From NCBI GenBank assembly GCA_963969395.1, contig OZ017803.1, positions 2,108,001 to 2,172,000 of the forward strand: a DNA stretch of 64,000 bases, in the 5' to 3' direction. Shown here one piece after another: positions 32,976 to 47,009 of the stretch (its first letter is position 1; each line of letters begins with the position of its first letter). The notes under the pieces are model-generated. The model worked only from the letters and a program-made list of their open reading frames with translations. It was not told where the DNA came from and did not search any database. Position numbers and translations under genes: made by a program. Source of the DNA: Pseudoscleropodium purum (Eukaryota; Streptophyta; Bryopsida; Hypnales; Brachytheciaceae).

Positions 32976-33381
32976 TTGTCCAGTTAGTTAGGCTTTGTAT
33001 TTGATGCTTTGTAATGGATCATTTGTTTCAAAAAGAAAAAGAAAAGGAAAAGAAAAAAGAAAAAGGCTGTGGGCTTTCATGCCCCCCTTGTGAAGGGGCT
33101 CTCTCATGCCATGTGAGTTCAGTTTGCAAAAAAAACATGCCAGCTTGTTGGGACTGTATGTTTTTACCTTTGTGCAATGGGTTCTGATTTTTTAAATGAA
33201 AATCTAAAGTTGAAAGAAAAATGTCATTTTGTAGTGATTTTATAGAAATATGTGCCCCCTTCTTTTGGAGTAAAAATGTAATTGTCAAAATAATGGGTTC
33301 CTTTTTTCATCTGTGCCAAAAAGAAAGAAAGAAAATGGGTTCAGTTTTGCGAGAATCTATATTTGTACTAATGTTCATTTT

Positions 33382-35546
33382 TTATTTTTTATTTTTGATA
33401 ACAAATGGCAAGCCATTGCATTAAAAGAAATTCACCAACAGGCAGCCAAGCCCAGAGGCTGGACAAATAAAGAGATAAGAGAGAAACAGAAAAGAAAAAG
33501 ACAGCAGACAACATCAAAAGAAGGAGCACGAGGGAGGGCCCCTAGTGGTCCACCTAATGGAATGTTCATCCCTACTAGCTAACAAATTATCGTAAAGCCA
33601 AATATTATCAAATTGGCCCCAAATCCTCTCAAAACTATAAGGCCGCATCCTAGAAGCTTGTTGGGTCCAAAGAAGGGACGCCTGCCCACAATCAATGAGA
33701 GTCTCCCAAAGTGAGGTTTGAATGAAAGGGAGAGGCTACCTAACTTGAACGAATACCATCTAATTACAAGCAATACAATACAACCAAAGAGCCGCATCTT
33801 TGATGAGAGACTAGAGAGTTTTGATCTTACTATAGTTCCAAGGAAGTGTTGAGCCAAAAATACATTGGATAGCATTTAGTCTCCATGAGGGCCTAATGTG
33901 CCCAATCGATTGGGTATAGTCCCAAATATCTTGCGATTTTGAGCAAGAAAAGAAATGATGAAGGGGAGTTTAAATCTCACCAGAAGAACAATATATGCAA
34001 GAAGCATCCATGCTTGGAACAATTTGAGCGCGCCAAGAATTGACCACGACAACACCATGCCAAATAGACCAAATAAATGCCGCATCTTTGGCAGGACAAT
34101 CACAAATCCAAACCTCTCTCCAAGCGGATTTAAATGAGTCATGGAGTAATCCTAGCCTACACAAGATCGATTGCTTGAGGAAGGCTTGGTTGGTAAGGAG
34201 CTTTTTTCCATAGTGGTAGAATAATTACAAATATTTTTATCATTACTCCACTTCCAACGACCAGGATCAAATGTAAGAATATCGATGGCACCTACATAAA
34301 AGAGATGCGTGGGTTGGCCTCTGCCTCTTTTAACTTGTATAAGACAAACTCTACGTATGAATTTCATAGCTTGATAATTCTCTGAAGATGTAGAAAGGAT
34401 CAATAACTCTTGAGAGTTGGATCCCACTGTAGCACAGGTATATTCACTCGAAATATGAATTGTTTGAGCATGTGGCATAAGGAGCGAAGAGGGTGACTCT
34501 AGGAGTAGCCAAATAATGGAAGGGGTATTATTTGTAAGATACGGGAAGACCCCAATCCACTCATTAGCATTGACAAGTTCCGCCTTTTTAGTAAGTAGGG
34601 ACAACCAATGATGTGGGATTTGGGTTTTCAGAAAAAACTAGTGGTGTTTCTCCATCTTTGTGAGAGGGAATTCTAAGGATAGTTGCACCTACGGTTTGAA
34701 CGCTCAGGAGCTAGAGTCCCACAAGTCCCCTATGGTTTTGAGTCCACTCCTTACTAGCATCCTAGCTCTACTTGAGGAAAAGTTGAAATTAGAACTAGTA
34801 AAGCTAATAGCCTACCAGATGCTAGATCCTCGCACTTCATCAATATTAGTTGGAGGTGAGAGTTCAATATGTTTGACCATATTTCTCCATACTGCTATGA
34901 TTCAATTCCATACCTTAGAACCATAAGGGGTTGAGGATTTGTGAACCATTAGCTAAGTTGGGGTAGGCAACCAAGGGCCAAATTTGGCATGTGGTTTCAT
35001 TCTATCTATGCAATGTCTAAGCAAAATCTTTAAGCCTAATATGCATGGTTCAATCGCATAAAAAACCCACTTTGTAAGAAGAGCAAAAAGGGTGACTTCC
35101 AAGTCAAGCAACTGGAGACTTCTTATGTCTTTGGATAGGCAACAATCACTCTAATTCACTCGTGCATGAGATAGGTGTTCAATGACATTCCATAAATAGT
35201 TTCTTCCATTGGTTCTAATGGCCCTGATGGCCTTTAACAATCCCCCCATATGGCTATAAAATAATAGATGGTGGATAGTAATACTTCATTTAGCACGATT
35301 GCTCTTCCAACTAATGACAACTTTTGCGTAGACCAATAGGATTATTTTTTTTTAATTTTTTGTTTGAGGAAATTGTCAATGTCATCAGTTTCCAAAGAAA
35401 TTCCAAGGGGGCCCCTAGTAACTTTGAGAGTGAGCCTGGAGGGGCCCAAGCTATACTGTGGTGTTGCAGCCAATCAGGAGGAGGAGACGTATAAAACCAA
35501 TAGCGAGTGCTCTTATCCCAATTGATAACAAGTCCTAAGGCTGAAC
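33382..35546 (-). mobile_element. 5'-truncated L1-type LINE, 2.2 kb
   Basis: Flanked by a perfect 14-bp duplication, CTAATGTTCATTTT (33368-33381 and 35547-35560). The 3' end lies at the left, with an A-rich tail (AAAAATAAAAAATAAAAAA on the minus strand, about 33376-33397). Only the C-terminal part of ORF2 is present, as expected of a 5'-truncated target-primed insertion. Confidence 0.9.
33579..35540 (-). pseudogene. LINE ORF2 C-terminal part (end of reverse transcriptase and zf-RVT)
   Basis: Minus-strand text, in several frames. Near 35300-35500 lies a block following the reverse transcriptase core (YWSTQKLSLVGRAIVLNEVL). Near 35120-35200 is a LWNV...LDLEV block typical of plant L1 ORF2. The zinc-binding reverse-transcriptase domain (zf-RVT) lies around 33880-34160: AWREVWICDCPAKDAAFIW, then CIYCSSGEI, a stop, and HHFFSCSKSQDIWD. 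The Cys-x2-Cys and His-His-x3-Cys pattern is preserved despite the stop. Multiple stops and frameshifts make it non-functional. Confidence 0.8.
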
Positions 35547-35560
35547 CTAATGTTCATTTT

Positions 35561-38438
35561 GAAGGCTAAGGTCATGTCTGACTGCATTTTTTAAGGCTGG
35601 ATTATGTCATCAAAAATATTGATATTTAGAAGATGTATAAAAACATCAAACAGGGTCAAAGTTCTGTGAAAAAACTTACTGACTTCTCCCAGCAAGCATG
35701 TATTTAAGTAGCATGATAAGTTACTCAGATAGAAGTACCTATTTTGGATAATTTAAGCATTTCAGCATGTAGGATGAGGGAAATTTCTTGATAAATTGAG
35801 TTTAATGTGTGCAAACTTAAGGATGAGAAAGAATGCAAAAAAAACAGAATTTTTTAATCTAAGAATGAATATTTTATTGAATATAAATGTGGATTTTTCA
35901 TCTTGGCCCATTCCAATTTCATAGACTCACCTATTGTGGTTAGCTTTAGCATTTCTCCCTAGGCCAAGAAGGAAGAGAGATGAATGGACGAAAACATACA
36001 AACCAAGAATCTTTTTCAATGACCATTGCATCCAATTATTGTCTACAATAAGTTAGCCTATAAAACAATTACAGGGAGCTATCTAAAATAGGTACCTCTA
36101 CCATAGTTTGAATTAGTGTTAGACACTAGCATGTAGAAGTTAGAAGTGCTCTTGTGCATGCATAAATTTAAATGTGAAAATTCTCCCCATCCAAGCACAC
36201 TCTTTGATGTATATAATAGATAGGAAGCAACTATAAAAAGACTATGCGATGTATGCATAATGCAATATCACACTCCATGAGAAATTAGAGTGTGTTGATT
36301 TTATTAGGCTATGTCAAAAAAATAATTTCTTCTAACTTCATGCATTGTAATCTTGTAATCTCTATTATTGAAATTTCTTAATTTTTGTTTACTACACTCT
36401 AACAATAATCCCATAAAATTTCATAACAAAAAACTTTTTTTTATCATTATTTTTACAATACCTTAAATTTTTTCAAATTTCAATGCTTTCTACCTGAAAT
36501 GCTCCCTTGTCCTAAAGGGCTTTTAATAAGTGTTTTGGGTATGAATACACATATTATGTTTTGTAGTCAAGGATCTTGGGCATTGTAACTATGTCAATCA
36601 ACGTAGGCTTCCACTTTCTTTTAATATAAAATTCTCTTACAGGAAAGCTAATTTTCTTCCAGATGAAGGTTCTTCAATAAAATATTTCATTTCCTAGTTA
36701 AATCCATGTTTCCAAAATCTCCTTCTCGTCAAATGCTAGAAAGAATTTTTATTCTTTTTCTATTTTTTCTATTTAATTAAATACATAAATCATTTCCATT
36801 GCAAAAGAAGGAAATAACCTAGAAAGAGTTTGATACTAAAGCAAATTACATCACTTGGCAAAGTTGACATTGTGTAGCATTCAAATTTTATGATTATCAT
36901 TTGGTAAAACCAGCCACATGCCCCCAAATAGTAAGGTACGCATCTTCTATCCTTTGGGGGAGCCGTCAAAATTTCCATTTTGCAATGGAATTGGTCCGTG
37001 TGTTTAAAAAATAAAAAATTCCTGTATCAGACACACAAACTCTTCAATGGTCAACGCAGCGTGAACTTTGAGCTCTTGGAAGTGAAAGTCAGAAACCCAA
37101 AATCTTGACAACCACATCATGTGGAATCAGATTAGGAGAAATGTATTTCTTAAAAGTTCCACAACCATAGTTGCATACATTGGCAATTATATTATCACTG
37201 AATATAATTTGAGTACATGAACATGAACGGCAACCTGTGCCTTTTGCAAACAACTGTGTAAGGTAAGGGAGCCAACCCATTTCCAACTACTTAAGCAATT
37301 ATGGGCATGTGGAGTGCAGATTTCTTAAGTGTAAAATTTTTTCCTAATGTAAAAATAGAATTTGAAAGGATTATAAAAAAATTTAATTCAAAATATAATT
37401 ATCATAGAAAAATTTCGTTGAATTGTATTATACAAATTATACTTGTCATATAGATTTTTCTATTTCTAACCATAGACTAGTTCCAAAATCAATCAAGGGT
37501 TGGTTGCAATATTGAGAGCCTAACAACCAATGATAATGCGCCACAATTACTTCGAAATTGCACACCTTCACAAAAAGAGATCAATGTATAGGTTGGAATG
37601 GGGGGGAATCAGAAATGGGTCTACTCCTATAAGCTGTGGGCATTTCTAACTATGCCATTGACCCTAAACTACCATCTACAATTTCTATACATTTCCAAAA
37701 TCAATTAATATGGACCTATGTCAATAAAAGAAACTAATTTAGAATCAAACTTTGTTTTTCTTTGTAAATTTTGCATATGGTATCCAAATGTTGCATTCTA
37801 GTGCAGAGGAACCTCCTTTCACTTGCCAACAAGAAAATTAATGAAATTTTGAACAACTTCATAAATAAATAAATAGTAACTAGGCTAATAGCAAAAAGTG
37901 GTGGTTTTATAGTACTCACTATTCCTTCTTATTTTGGCACCATAGGGCCAAATTGCTTCATTTCAAAATAAATTTCTATTTTTTGCTCAAGAAAAATAAT
38001 CTTTTTTCACTAGAAGTTTTTCATTTCTACTAAAAATGTGGATGAAGCTACCAAATTTGGATGAAAAGTGCATGAATATGATTTGAAAAGTATTTTTTGG
38101 ATCCAAAAGATGGATGAATATAAAAATACAAATACTTACCCAAATTTTTAGTGATTGCCATCCTAGCACTTTTCCAAAAAGAAAAAAAAGGTACTCACCT
38201 TCCAAAGGTGGGGGGAATTGGCCCCCTCGCTCATCCCCTCCAAGTCATTCCAAAGATATAAGGAAAAAAAAGCCCTCTATCAATTTGTGTTTGATTTATT
38301 TACATAGAACATCCCTCTTAGCTAATTTGGATCCTTTAATTGCAAATATGAATTCAGAATTTGCAAATTTCATGATGCGTGGCAAATAAAAACATTCAAT
38401 ATTATTCCAAGAGAACAAGTGAGGGAATCAATTTACAG
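35561..38438. other. AT-rich intergenic stretch
   Basis: No gene supported. A block of about 65 bases around 38335-38400 (containing GAATTCAGAATTTGCAAATT) repeats directly at 38555-38615. Confidence 0.35.
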
Positions 38439-38669
38439 CCAAGGAGGATTGACCCCTCTATTGCCCCGCCAAAAGATAAATGTCAAAATTGCCCCCTATT
38501 TTATGCCGCTTAAATTTTGTATTTCATCATGCCCCCAAGCGAAGTAGGGGTCTTTGAATGCAATTATGAATTCAGAATTTGCAAATTTCATCATGTGTGG
38601 CAAACAAAAAAATTCCAGTGTTTTCTAAAGGGTAAAACATGGGGCAATAGAGGGGTCAATCCTCCCTGG
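38439..38669. repeat. Foldback element with 29-bp arms
   Basis: Arms 38439-38467 and 38641-38669 are inverse copies with one mismatch (core GGATTGACCCCTCTATTGCC). The loop is about 173 bases. No target duplication was found, so this may be a MITE or a hairpin RNA locus. Confidence 0.65.
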
Positions 38670-41600
38670 CCCTCTCAGAGAATGCAAAGAAACACATGTG
38701 CAAAAAAAGGGAAAGACTTGGTCAACCAATGACCATCTTCGAATGTATGTTAGTGTAAATAATGTGAAGTCAGGTCAGGCTTCAGTTTGTGGGGCTGTGG
38801 GGCTGTGGGGCAAGCAACTTGTTCCCAAGTTCCCAAGGGAGACCGGCGGCACGACGCAGCTCCACCTGGCAGTACTTGGCTTGTAATAAAAATGATGGAC
38901 AGACACACGGGGTTGGGTGAATGAACATTCTAAAAATAACAGTTTTTTTGTTTTTCATTCAAAGTATTTTATCTTCTTCAAGGTGGTAGTCAATGTCTTG
39001 ATCTTGGACTCCCCCCCGCCTCCATTCTCATATTTTGGCGACATACGAAGTGAGACTGATAGTCAACTACCAGTAGTAGATAAAATTGTATTTTTCGGTA
39101 TGAGAAGGGAGACAACATCATACCAATGAGCCTGCGGTGGTAGGGTCAATCCTGCTTTTGCATCCTTGGAAAGGGAGCCCCTTATAGTGAACAAAATTGT
39201 CTTATATGGCTCCTCAACCACCTCTAATTCTTGAACTAACTGTCACATAAGTCCTTCCCAGGGTATCTAGCAAAGTATAATAATCACCTTTCCATTGTGG
39301 GGGATTGGAGGACGTTTGATTCGTTATGTATAGACAATGTTATTGTATTTGTTGCAAGAGCTTTGCCAAGGTCTTCTTGAAGAATTTTGGTTAAATTTTA
39401 GAGTTTGAACACCAAGGTCTAATTGGTGGTTGTGATGATGTGAAAAATGGAGAACTATCTAGTTCAAGAAATTGACTTTGATGATGAGGAAGGTAGAATT
39501 GGGGAATGTGGATGCAATAGTCCAAATAGTCAACTCTTAGTGAATGGTGAAAGGCTTGACTAATGGTGTTTAAGCAAATTATAAATTATAATATGAAATT
39601 GATAATTAGATTGAAATCTTTGTTCATTATAAGGAATTCTTTTGATACCTTGAAGACTAGATGTTCAAATTTTGAATAGTAGAGGAATGTAGATACATCC
39701 CAAGCTCACAAACTGTATTTTTTCATCCATCAATTATTTTGAAGATTCTTGTGTTAATTATTTAACATTTGTGCAATATAGATTCTAAAGACTTTTTTTG
39801 GCAAGTATTCTACAAATTTGAAGGGGATTGGTTAGGTTTGGCTTCCAAGAACCATCCTTTAGTTCAAAAAATGACCCTTCAAAAACGACTTGAATAAAAA
39901 AAAAAGTTTTAAATCACTAAAAATCACTAGAATGAGATCTAAATATTTTGAACCCAAAAGAATTTTTTTGAGAGAATCACAAATATATAATCTACAATCA
40001 ATTGTAGAAGGAATTTTCAATTGTGGGATCAAATTATATTTAAAAATGTTTGATAATGTAGTAATTGATCTAATTATATGGATATGATCTATGGATCACA
40101 TTTTACAACCATTATTTGAGAGTACATTAAATTATTATTCCAAGTAAAATTTGATGATACATTTTCACAACTTGAAAAATTTAGACTATTCCTTAGCCTA
40201 TAAGGGGTGAAGAAAATTGGTTTTAGAACTTACATAATTTAAGTGATAGTTCCTAATTTTTAGAGAGATAAAATAACATGCACTATGAAGGATTGAGAAC
40301 AAAGGGAGGAATAATTTTGACCCATTGATCTTAATGGAGTAATTTGCCTTGTTCAATGTTAAGATATTGTACATTGCTCTACAAAATTATGTCACTATGC
40401 AATTTCTATTATACAATGCAATTTTAAGATTTTTTATAATAAAAGTAAATTGTGATTGGTGTGGCTGGTGGGCTTGTGTTTTTATCTTATCACGATGGAA
40501 TTCATTTCATTTGTGTTAAAAAAATAAAAAATGAAAGTTGACCAAGTTTGTCATAATGAATTATTCTAATGTGAACAAAAGATTTTAGCCCTTCAAGCCT
40601 TGTGGTTTTAGAAAAAACAAAAATGTGTTATAAAATATTTAAGTTCCATGACTTTTTTGAAGTTTGTATGAATGAAGACAATTTTAAGCATCAAGAATAG
40701 AATGTATTTATGTGGTTAAATTTTTTTCAATTCAAATTTGAAGATTTAACTTTAAAAATTCACCAAAAATAAAAATTTTAATTTTAAATTGAAAATTTGG
40801 CTATGATTGGTCAAAGTTGCAATTTATATGGATTTCTAAAAAAGGTACAAAGCCACTCTATGGTGTTTACATTAAAACTAGTCATATAATTAGAGGTGCT
40901 AATATATGAGTCTATAAGTCCAAACACCTATATTAAAAGTATCCATATAGTATAAAACCCTTTCATAATCATATGGTATGTATATTTTAGGTGTTTATGT
41001 TATAAACATCTTCAATGATTATAGGGTATCCACTTAGAATTAGATTGAAGGCTCATATGCTTGAATTTGAGTTGATTTTTAGATACTTGTACCCTAGGAT
41101 TCTTTCATTATGGACTGAGAGATGTTTGACTTATTGTATTTAGGATTCTTAAAACATTCTTTGATAGTGTGTTCATCATGCTTTCTTGTATGGATTTGAT
41201 TTCATATTGATTGTTGGATTGTGGCTCTTGATATGTTGTGGAGCATAATTTATATGTATACAACAATAAAGATCTAATGAAGATTCAATCTTGCAAAAAG
41301 AAATATTATTGTATCAAACCCTTTGTAGTGATCTCATATAGATTATTTCAAAGTTATTTTGGTTGAATTATTTCAAATTTGGATTCAAATTCTTTAAATA
41401 TAGACTACAAGGCAACTTTCCATGTTTTTTAAACTCTAATTGAGATGAATTTATGGATGTTTATACATGCCTCTTTTTCTATTGGTTAAAAGACAATAAA
41501 CAATGCAATTGACCAAGTGAAGGAGATTATTTGTAATGATCTAGTAAAAAAATTAAAAAAAAAATTCTTTAATTTTAAATGGATGAAAATCATTTAGAAT

Positions 41601-41880
41601 AGCTCAATTTAAAAAAAAATGGGATGACATCACTAGAAATTGGGATGAATATACTTAAATGTGTAAAAGGATCAAAATGGTGTATCATCCATATTCCTTG
41701 TATTTATAGACATTAATACCCTCATTTTTCCTTCAAACATGACAAATTATCTACCTTGAAAAATTGAAAGCAAAATCTTTGAAACTAGATTTATTCAAAC
41801 CTTTCTAATCTAATCTTCTTTTTAATGACATTCTGAAAAATCTTACATACTTGCCACACTATCATTGCCTATAGCACATC
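38670..41880. other. AT-rich intergenic stretch
   Basis: No coding or repeat structure recognised in about 3.2 kb. A short GGGGCTGT tandem lies near 38792-38810. Confidence 0.35.
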
Positions 41881-42059
41881 ACTTTTTCACATTCAAACTA
41901 TTTGACATGTAAAATCCGATGAGGGAAAAATTCATCCGAAAATCGATGAATCTCGCAAGGATGAATGAACTCTTCATCGGCTTCTTCTTCGGCTTCTTCC
42001 TGCGCTTCGTGTTTTCCAGTGAAGGTTTTGACGCAGCGAAACGTATTGCTGCTCCATTA

Positions 42060-42172
42060 CTGCTCTGTTCTTCCCCAACCCTAAGGTCAAACCCTAACTC
42101 GTTCTGATCGTCAATACCTGCCAATTCCTCAGGAAGTGAGTTTTCTCTCTCTGGGAGCTTCCTCTTCTCAAC
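42060..42172 (+). promoter_or_regulatory. RPT1 5' region with two telo-boxes
   Basis: AACCCTAA at 42077-42084 and AAACCCTAA at 42089-42097 are telo-box motifs, common just upstream of, or in the leader of, plant housekeeping genes. A pyrimidine-rich leader (TTTTCTCTCTCTGGG near 42140) precedes the ATG. No clear TATA box is seen. Confidence 0.5.
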
Positions 42173-45100
42173 ATGGCGGACGTTGCCGACGATCTCTTCA
42201 AGGAGAAGAACCCGCCTCCACTCGATGAGGATGATATCGCACTACTCAAAACCTATGTAAGTGCCCGTTTGCCACTTTCATCTTGTCTTAGCACGCATCT
42301 TTTTGTTGTGTTTTTCGATCACCGATTTGGTCTTGGCTTTCACCATTCGAATCAGGCACCTCTAGGACGCTTAATTGGAATATCCGAGTTTGCAATTCCA
42401 CAGTGAATTCTGGAATTTGTCTTAGTTTTAGATTTTGAATGCGGATAAGAATTCATGATGAATTTCTCGGCCGTTTACTCTCGGAACGTGTTTGGAGTGG
42501 TGATTCTGTTCACTATGGAAGACAGCTCTAGTACTCTTCAATGTGTTGTGTTTTTGGATCACCGATTTGGTCTTGGCTTTGTCCACTTGAATCGGTCACC
42601 TCTGTTACTCGTAATTCGAATATCCAAGTTTGTAATTTCCACTGCGATTTTGAAATTTGTCTTAGTTTTAGATTAGAATTCATATTGGGATTCAGGACTC
42701 GTTTTTTGGAGATGAAACTGTCTGCCGTTTACTCTCGGAACGTGTTGATGTGGTTATTCTGCTCACTAGGGAAGATATCGATTGAATCTTCAAATGTAGA
42801 ACCTAAATGAATGGAGTTTGGCTTGATACACATTATGAGAACTTTTATTGATAGATAGTTTTTTTCTCGAGATTTAGGGTTTGACCTTTGAAATGATCTG
42901 TTATTCTTGATCAATAATAGCATGGATGTGTGAGAATTGTAGGGATTGGGTCCGTATGCGAACCTTATCAAGAAAACCGAGAAGGATATCAAAGAGATGG
43001 CTAAGAAGGTCAACGACTTGTGTGGTATGCTACTGTATGTTCACATTTTTAAATCCGAAGTCTATTGGTTGTTTGCATGGATTGTGAAAGCGTTACTGTT
43101 AAAATTGTATTTGTTCGTGACTTCCTTGGCATTAGTCAATCGAGAGAAGTATTGAACAGCCATTATTTCAATGACATTTCCACATACATTCCGTTTTGCA
43201 CATTGTTTATCGTACAATGGTTGTACAGGGATCAAGGAGTCAGATACTGGGTTGGCAGTGCCTAGTCAGTGGGATCTTGTTTCTGATAAGCAGATGATGC
43301 AAGAGGAACAACCATTACAGGTTCGTAAATCATATCGACTTTATTACATACTTTTGACAGTCTTCTTTATAAGAAGTTGAGTATCATGACTAGTATTACG
43401 TTTTCATGTAACATTTCAAATCCAGTATCTCATATTCGTGCTGATGTCAGGTTGCTAGGTGCACCAAAATCATCAATGCTAATACGGACGATTCCAAGTA
43501 TGTCATCAATGTGAAGCAGATTGCCAAGGTATCAATTTGTTCTAACATTTATTTGATTTTCAACCAATCAAATTCTGATCCTTATTACTCTCACCAGTAA
43601 AGAACGGCATCTTTAAGTTTTGAACGATGTTTTGATTCTCTTCTATTGAAAACTTAGTCTCAAAGCCTCTGCACTTATTTACCGAATCTGCTTTATTATC
43701 GCTTTAAATGTCAAGGATGGATAGGAAATCCCTTCATTCCTATTTTTAATATAGTGTGTTAATTCAGTCCTTGAATCTACCGGTATACGGTATTTGTGAC
43801 TTTTCCCTAGCGATTTTATCAAGAATTAAATCATTGAGTTTGTATGGTGGGTATGTAGTTTGTTGTTGGATTGGGTGAGAAGGTGTCTCCCACAGACATT
43901 GAGGAGGGTATGCGTGTCGGGTATGGTCTACATACCTTATTCCAATTTTTTTCATGCAACTGATCATGTCAATATCACAATCTGAGTCTTGTGACATCTT
44001 CTATTTTGGATGACCTGTTGCAGCAAGCTGTAATGAATTTGAAAGCTGGTATCCTGTTTGAGATATTGAATCTACTGTGGCAATTTGCATTGCAGGGTAG
44101 ACCGTAACAAGTATCAAATTCAGATTCCATTGCCTCCCAAGATCGATCCCAGTGTAACGATGATGACTGTGGAGGAAAAACCAGATGTCACCTACAATGA
44201 TATTGGCGGCTGTAAAGAACAAATAGAAAAAATGCGTGAGGTTGGTGGAACTGACTCATTAGCTTCATATGTCTTGTATGAACGGTCCCTTTGAATCGGT
44301 AGTATTTACATGTAGTTTTGCAATTGTGTTTCTTACAGGACCTCATGGTGTTCAACATAGGATCTATGGATGCTATTTGTAGATTATAAGTCCAGTTCCA
44401 ACTGTTTTTGTGTGTGTTCCTGCACTTGGAGCTGACTTTGATATCTATGGTTGTCATTAATAGGTGGTGGAGTTGCCGATGTTGCACCCAGAGAAGTTTG
44501 TAAAATTGGGTATCGACCCTCCGAAAGGAGTCCTCTGTTATGGCCCTCCCGGAACTGGGAAGACTCTATTAGCCAGAGCTGTTGCAAATCGGACAGATGC
44601 TTGCTTCATTCGTGTTATTGGGAGTGAACTTGTTCAGAAATACGTAGGAGAAGGAGCTCGGATGGTTCGTGAACTTTTTCAAGTAAGATGAATGTCAATA
44701 TCCCTATATGTTTCGGTATTGTATGGATTGATCTTGAACTATTGTATTAGTACTTAAGTTTCTATGACTACACTCACATCTGGTAACTTGTCAATTTCTG
44801 TTAAATTTTTGTGAATTTTGGAATCTCTTCATTTGTTCTTTCACAGATGCCAGTTGGTTATTTATATACTTGCAGTTTGTCGTCCCATATCTAACTCGAA
44901 TATTTCTCATGGTGCAGATGGCTCGTTCAAAAAAGGCATGCATTGTGTTTTTTGATGAGGTAGATGCTATTGGAGGTGCTCGGTTTGACGATGGATCAGG
45001 AGGTGATAATGAGGTTCAAAGGACTATGCTTGAAATAGTCAATCAACTTGATGGTTTTGATGCTCGTGGTAATATCAAAGTGTTGATGGCAACCAACAGG

Positions 45101-46705
45101 TAACATTCTTGCTAACTCATGTATTGTTTTTACAAGTTTTTTGGGCGCTTTTCTTGTAAAGAATGGATGAAAGGAGAAGTATTGCACATTGTTATACTCG
45201 AATTGCCCTACGCCCTTGGAGGATGAACTAAGGAAGATCTCTGAAAACCGAGTATGTTCCCTAAAGTTACTTCTGGAATGAGTGGATGCTTGTTGCACAA
45301 TGTTCAACATGTAGACACGCAATTAGGGCATGGTTTTAGCATATCTACCAATTCAACTTTGACATCTTTTAAGTTTTCATATTATATTCAAATGTCTCCC
45401 TTGGACTTCACCCAGCATGAGAGTTGTCTTAGTTGCGATTTGTCTTTACGTGACTAAAGAATGAGAGCACCTGGACCCACAAAAATGGTTCTGGGCAAGT
45501 TCGCTGGTTCTAGGTGATACTGCCTTTTCCTTGATTGTTTCGCTAAACCAAATGGTGCAAGCAGGAAACTTATTATCTTTGCAACCAATACTAAATTGAA
45601 ATTGGTGTTTTTCACAGACCTGATACCCTGGACCCGGCGCTTCTACGACCGGGGCGGTTGGATCGGAAGGTCGAGTTTGGGTTGCCTGATCTTGAGAGCC
45701 GATCCCAGATTTTCAAGATTCACACGCGGACGATGAATATAGAACGGGACATTCGGTTTGAGCTTCTTGCACGCTTGTGCCCCAATTCCACAGGTTCATT
45801 ATTTTTCTTTCAAATCCTTGATTACATCTGTTCCTAGAATTAAATTTTTCTTGGAGTGGATTTTTATTTATTTATACAGAACATGGGGACTTCATCCAAT
45901 GCATTGGGTAAGTACGCACATGAGTGCAAAAAAATTTACTTTTGTCTTGTACGTTGACTTTACTATACTTTTAGGCTTTGAAACATTTTTAATAAGAAAA
46001 CTCATCTTTCAATCTGTAAAGAATTGAAAACTACACTGATTTGTCCTAGTAGTGCATGTGAAACTAATTCACTCTATTTGTAAATTAACTAAACTAGTAT
46101 AGGCTTAAAATATACTATATTGTACCGATTTCCTCAAAAATAATTTTTTTTTAATACTATTTTTTTAGGGTGAATCATTTTACACCCTCACTTTTAGGTG
46201 ACAAATCAGCGTAGTCAGGTTAAAAGTGACATCTAAAAATTGGGTTTAAATGAATTGAAATGTTTTGTTTTCCCTCTAAGGATTCATTCCAGAGTATTTG
46301 TACAGGGTATAGTTTTGAAATTTCTACGAAGTGAATTTTAGGTTCAGTATAAGAGGTGTATATTTTTAGCCTTTTCTTGATAGAAAAAGTATGTATACAT
46401 AGGGGGTGGAAAGTTTGCACTCACATGGTAAATACCCAGCACATGGACGAAGTCATTGGCGTAACATATTGTTACTCCAGGTGTTATTACGAAGAGATTA
46501 ATTTACTCAAAGGTAGCTTGACTGAAGCAAGTTTTGTTGCTGTTCAGGGGCCGATATTCGGAGTGTTTGCACCGAGGCAGGCATGTATGCCATTCGGGCT
46601 CGCAGGAAGACGGTGACTGAGAAGGACTTCTTGGAGGCCGTGAATAAGGTCATCAAAGGGTACCAGAAGTTTAGTGCGACACCCAAATACATGGTGTACA
46701 ACTAG
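42173..46705 (+). CDS. RPT1: 26S proteasome regulatory particle AAA-ATPase RPT1, ten exons
   Basis: Coding exons: 42173-42256, 42943-43024, 43229-43320, 43451-43528, 43859-43920, 44096-44240, 44464-44682, 44918-45099, 45618-45793 and 46548-46705. All introns are GT-AG, and the joined frame is 425 codons plus TAG, close to the 426 residues of Arabidopsis RPT1. RPT1 is one of six ATPases in the 19S base ring that unfold ubiquitinated proteins and feed them into the 20S core. Walker A GPPGTGKT is at residues 208-215, Walker B FFDE at 265-268, and the second region of homology with Arg fingers (LLRPGRLD) at 323-330. The C-terminus KYMVYN lacks an HbYX motif, as expected for RPT1. No breaks; it appears functional. 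Confidence 0.97.
42304..42783 (+). repeat. 240-bp tandem duplication in RPT1 intron 1
   Basis: Copy one 42304-42543, copy two 42544-42783, both starting TGTTGTGTTTTT and containing ATCACCGATTTGGTCTTGGC and GTTTACTCTCGGAACGTGTT at an offset of 240. Copies differ by substitutions and small indels. They fill most of the 686-bp intron. Confidence 0.9.
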
Positions 46706-47009
46706 TCTCACTAGTTCATCACTTGAAGGTGTTCATATAAATATTTCTGAGATACCTTGGTGCATTGGTTGCTAGATATTGTAACCTGACTTTGTAAAGA
46801 CGCCCAAGAGATATTCTCTTGGCAGGGACACAAAGTAATTGTGATCCTAATTTTCACTTTGGGAGATCATTTGATCTTCACGTCTCACCTCAAATTACCT
46901 GCCAATCAAATTCGTACTGCACAAGATGGAAATTAAATGCATTCTTTTATATGATCTTTATATGACTTTCATATTGATTTTTTTATGTTAATAAATGGAA
47001 TTTTCAGTT
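46706..47009 (+). other. 3' untranslated and flanking sequence of RPT1
   Basis: A possible polyadenylation signal AATAAA lies at 46990-46995. Nothing else recognised. Confidence 0.4.

Noticed and set aside
34660..34926. 88-codon plus-strand frame
   Set aside because: Antisense to LINE ORF2, with no motif.
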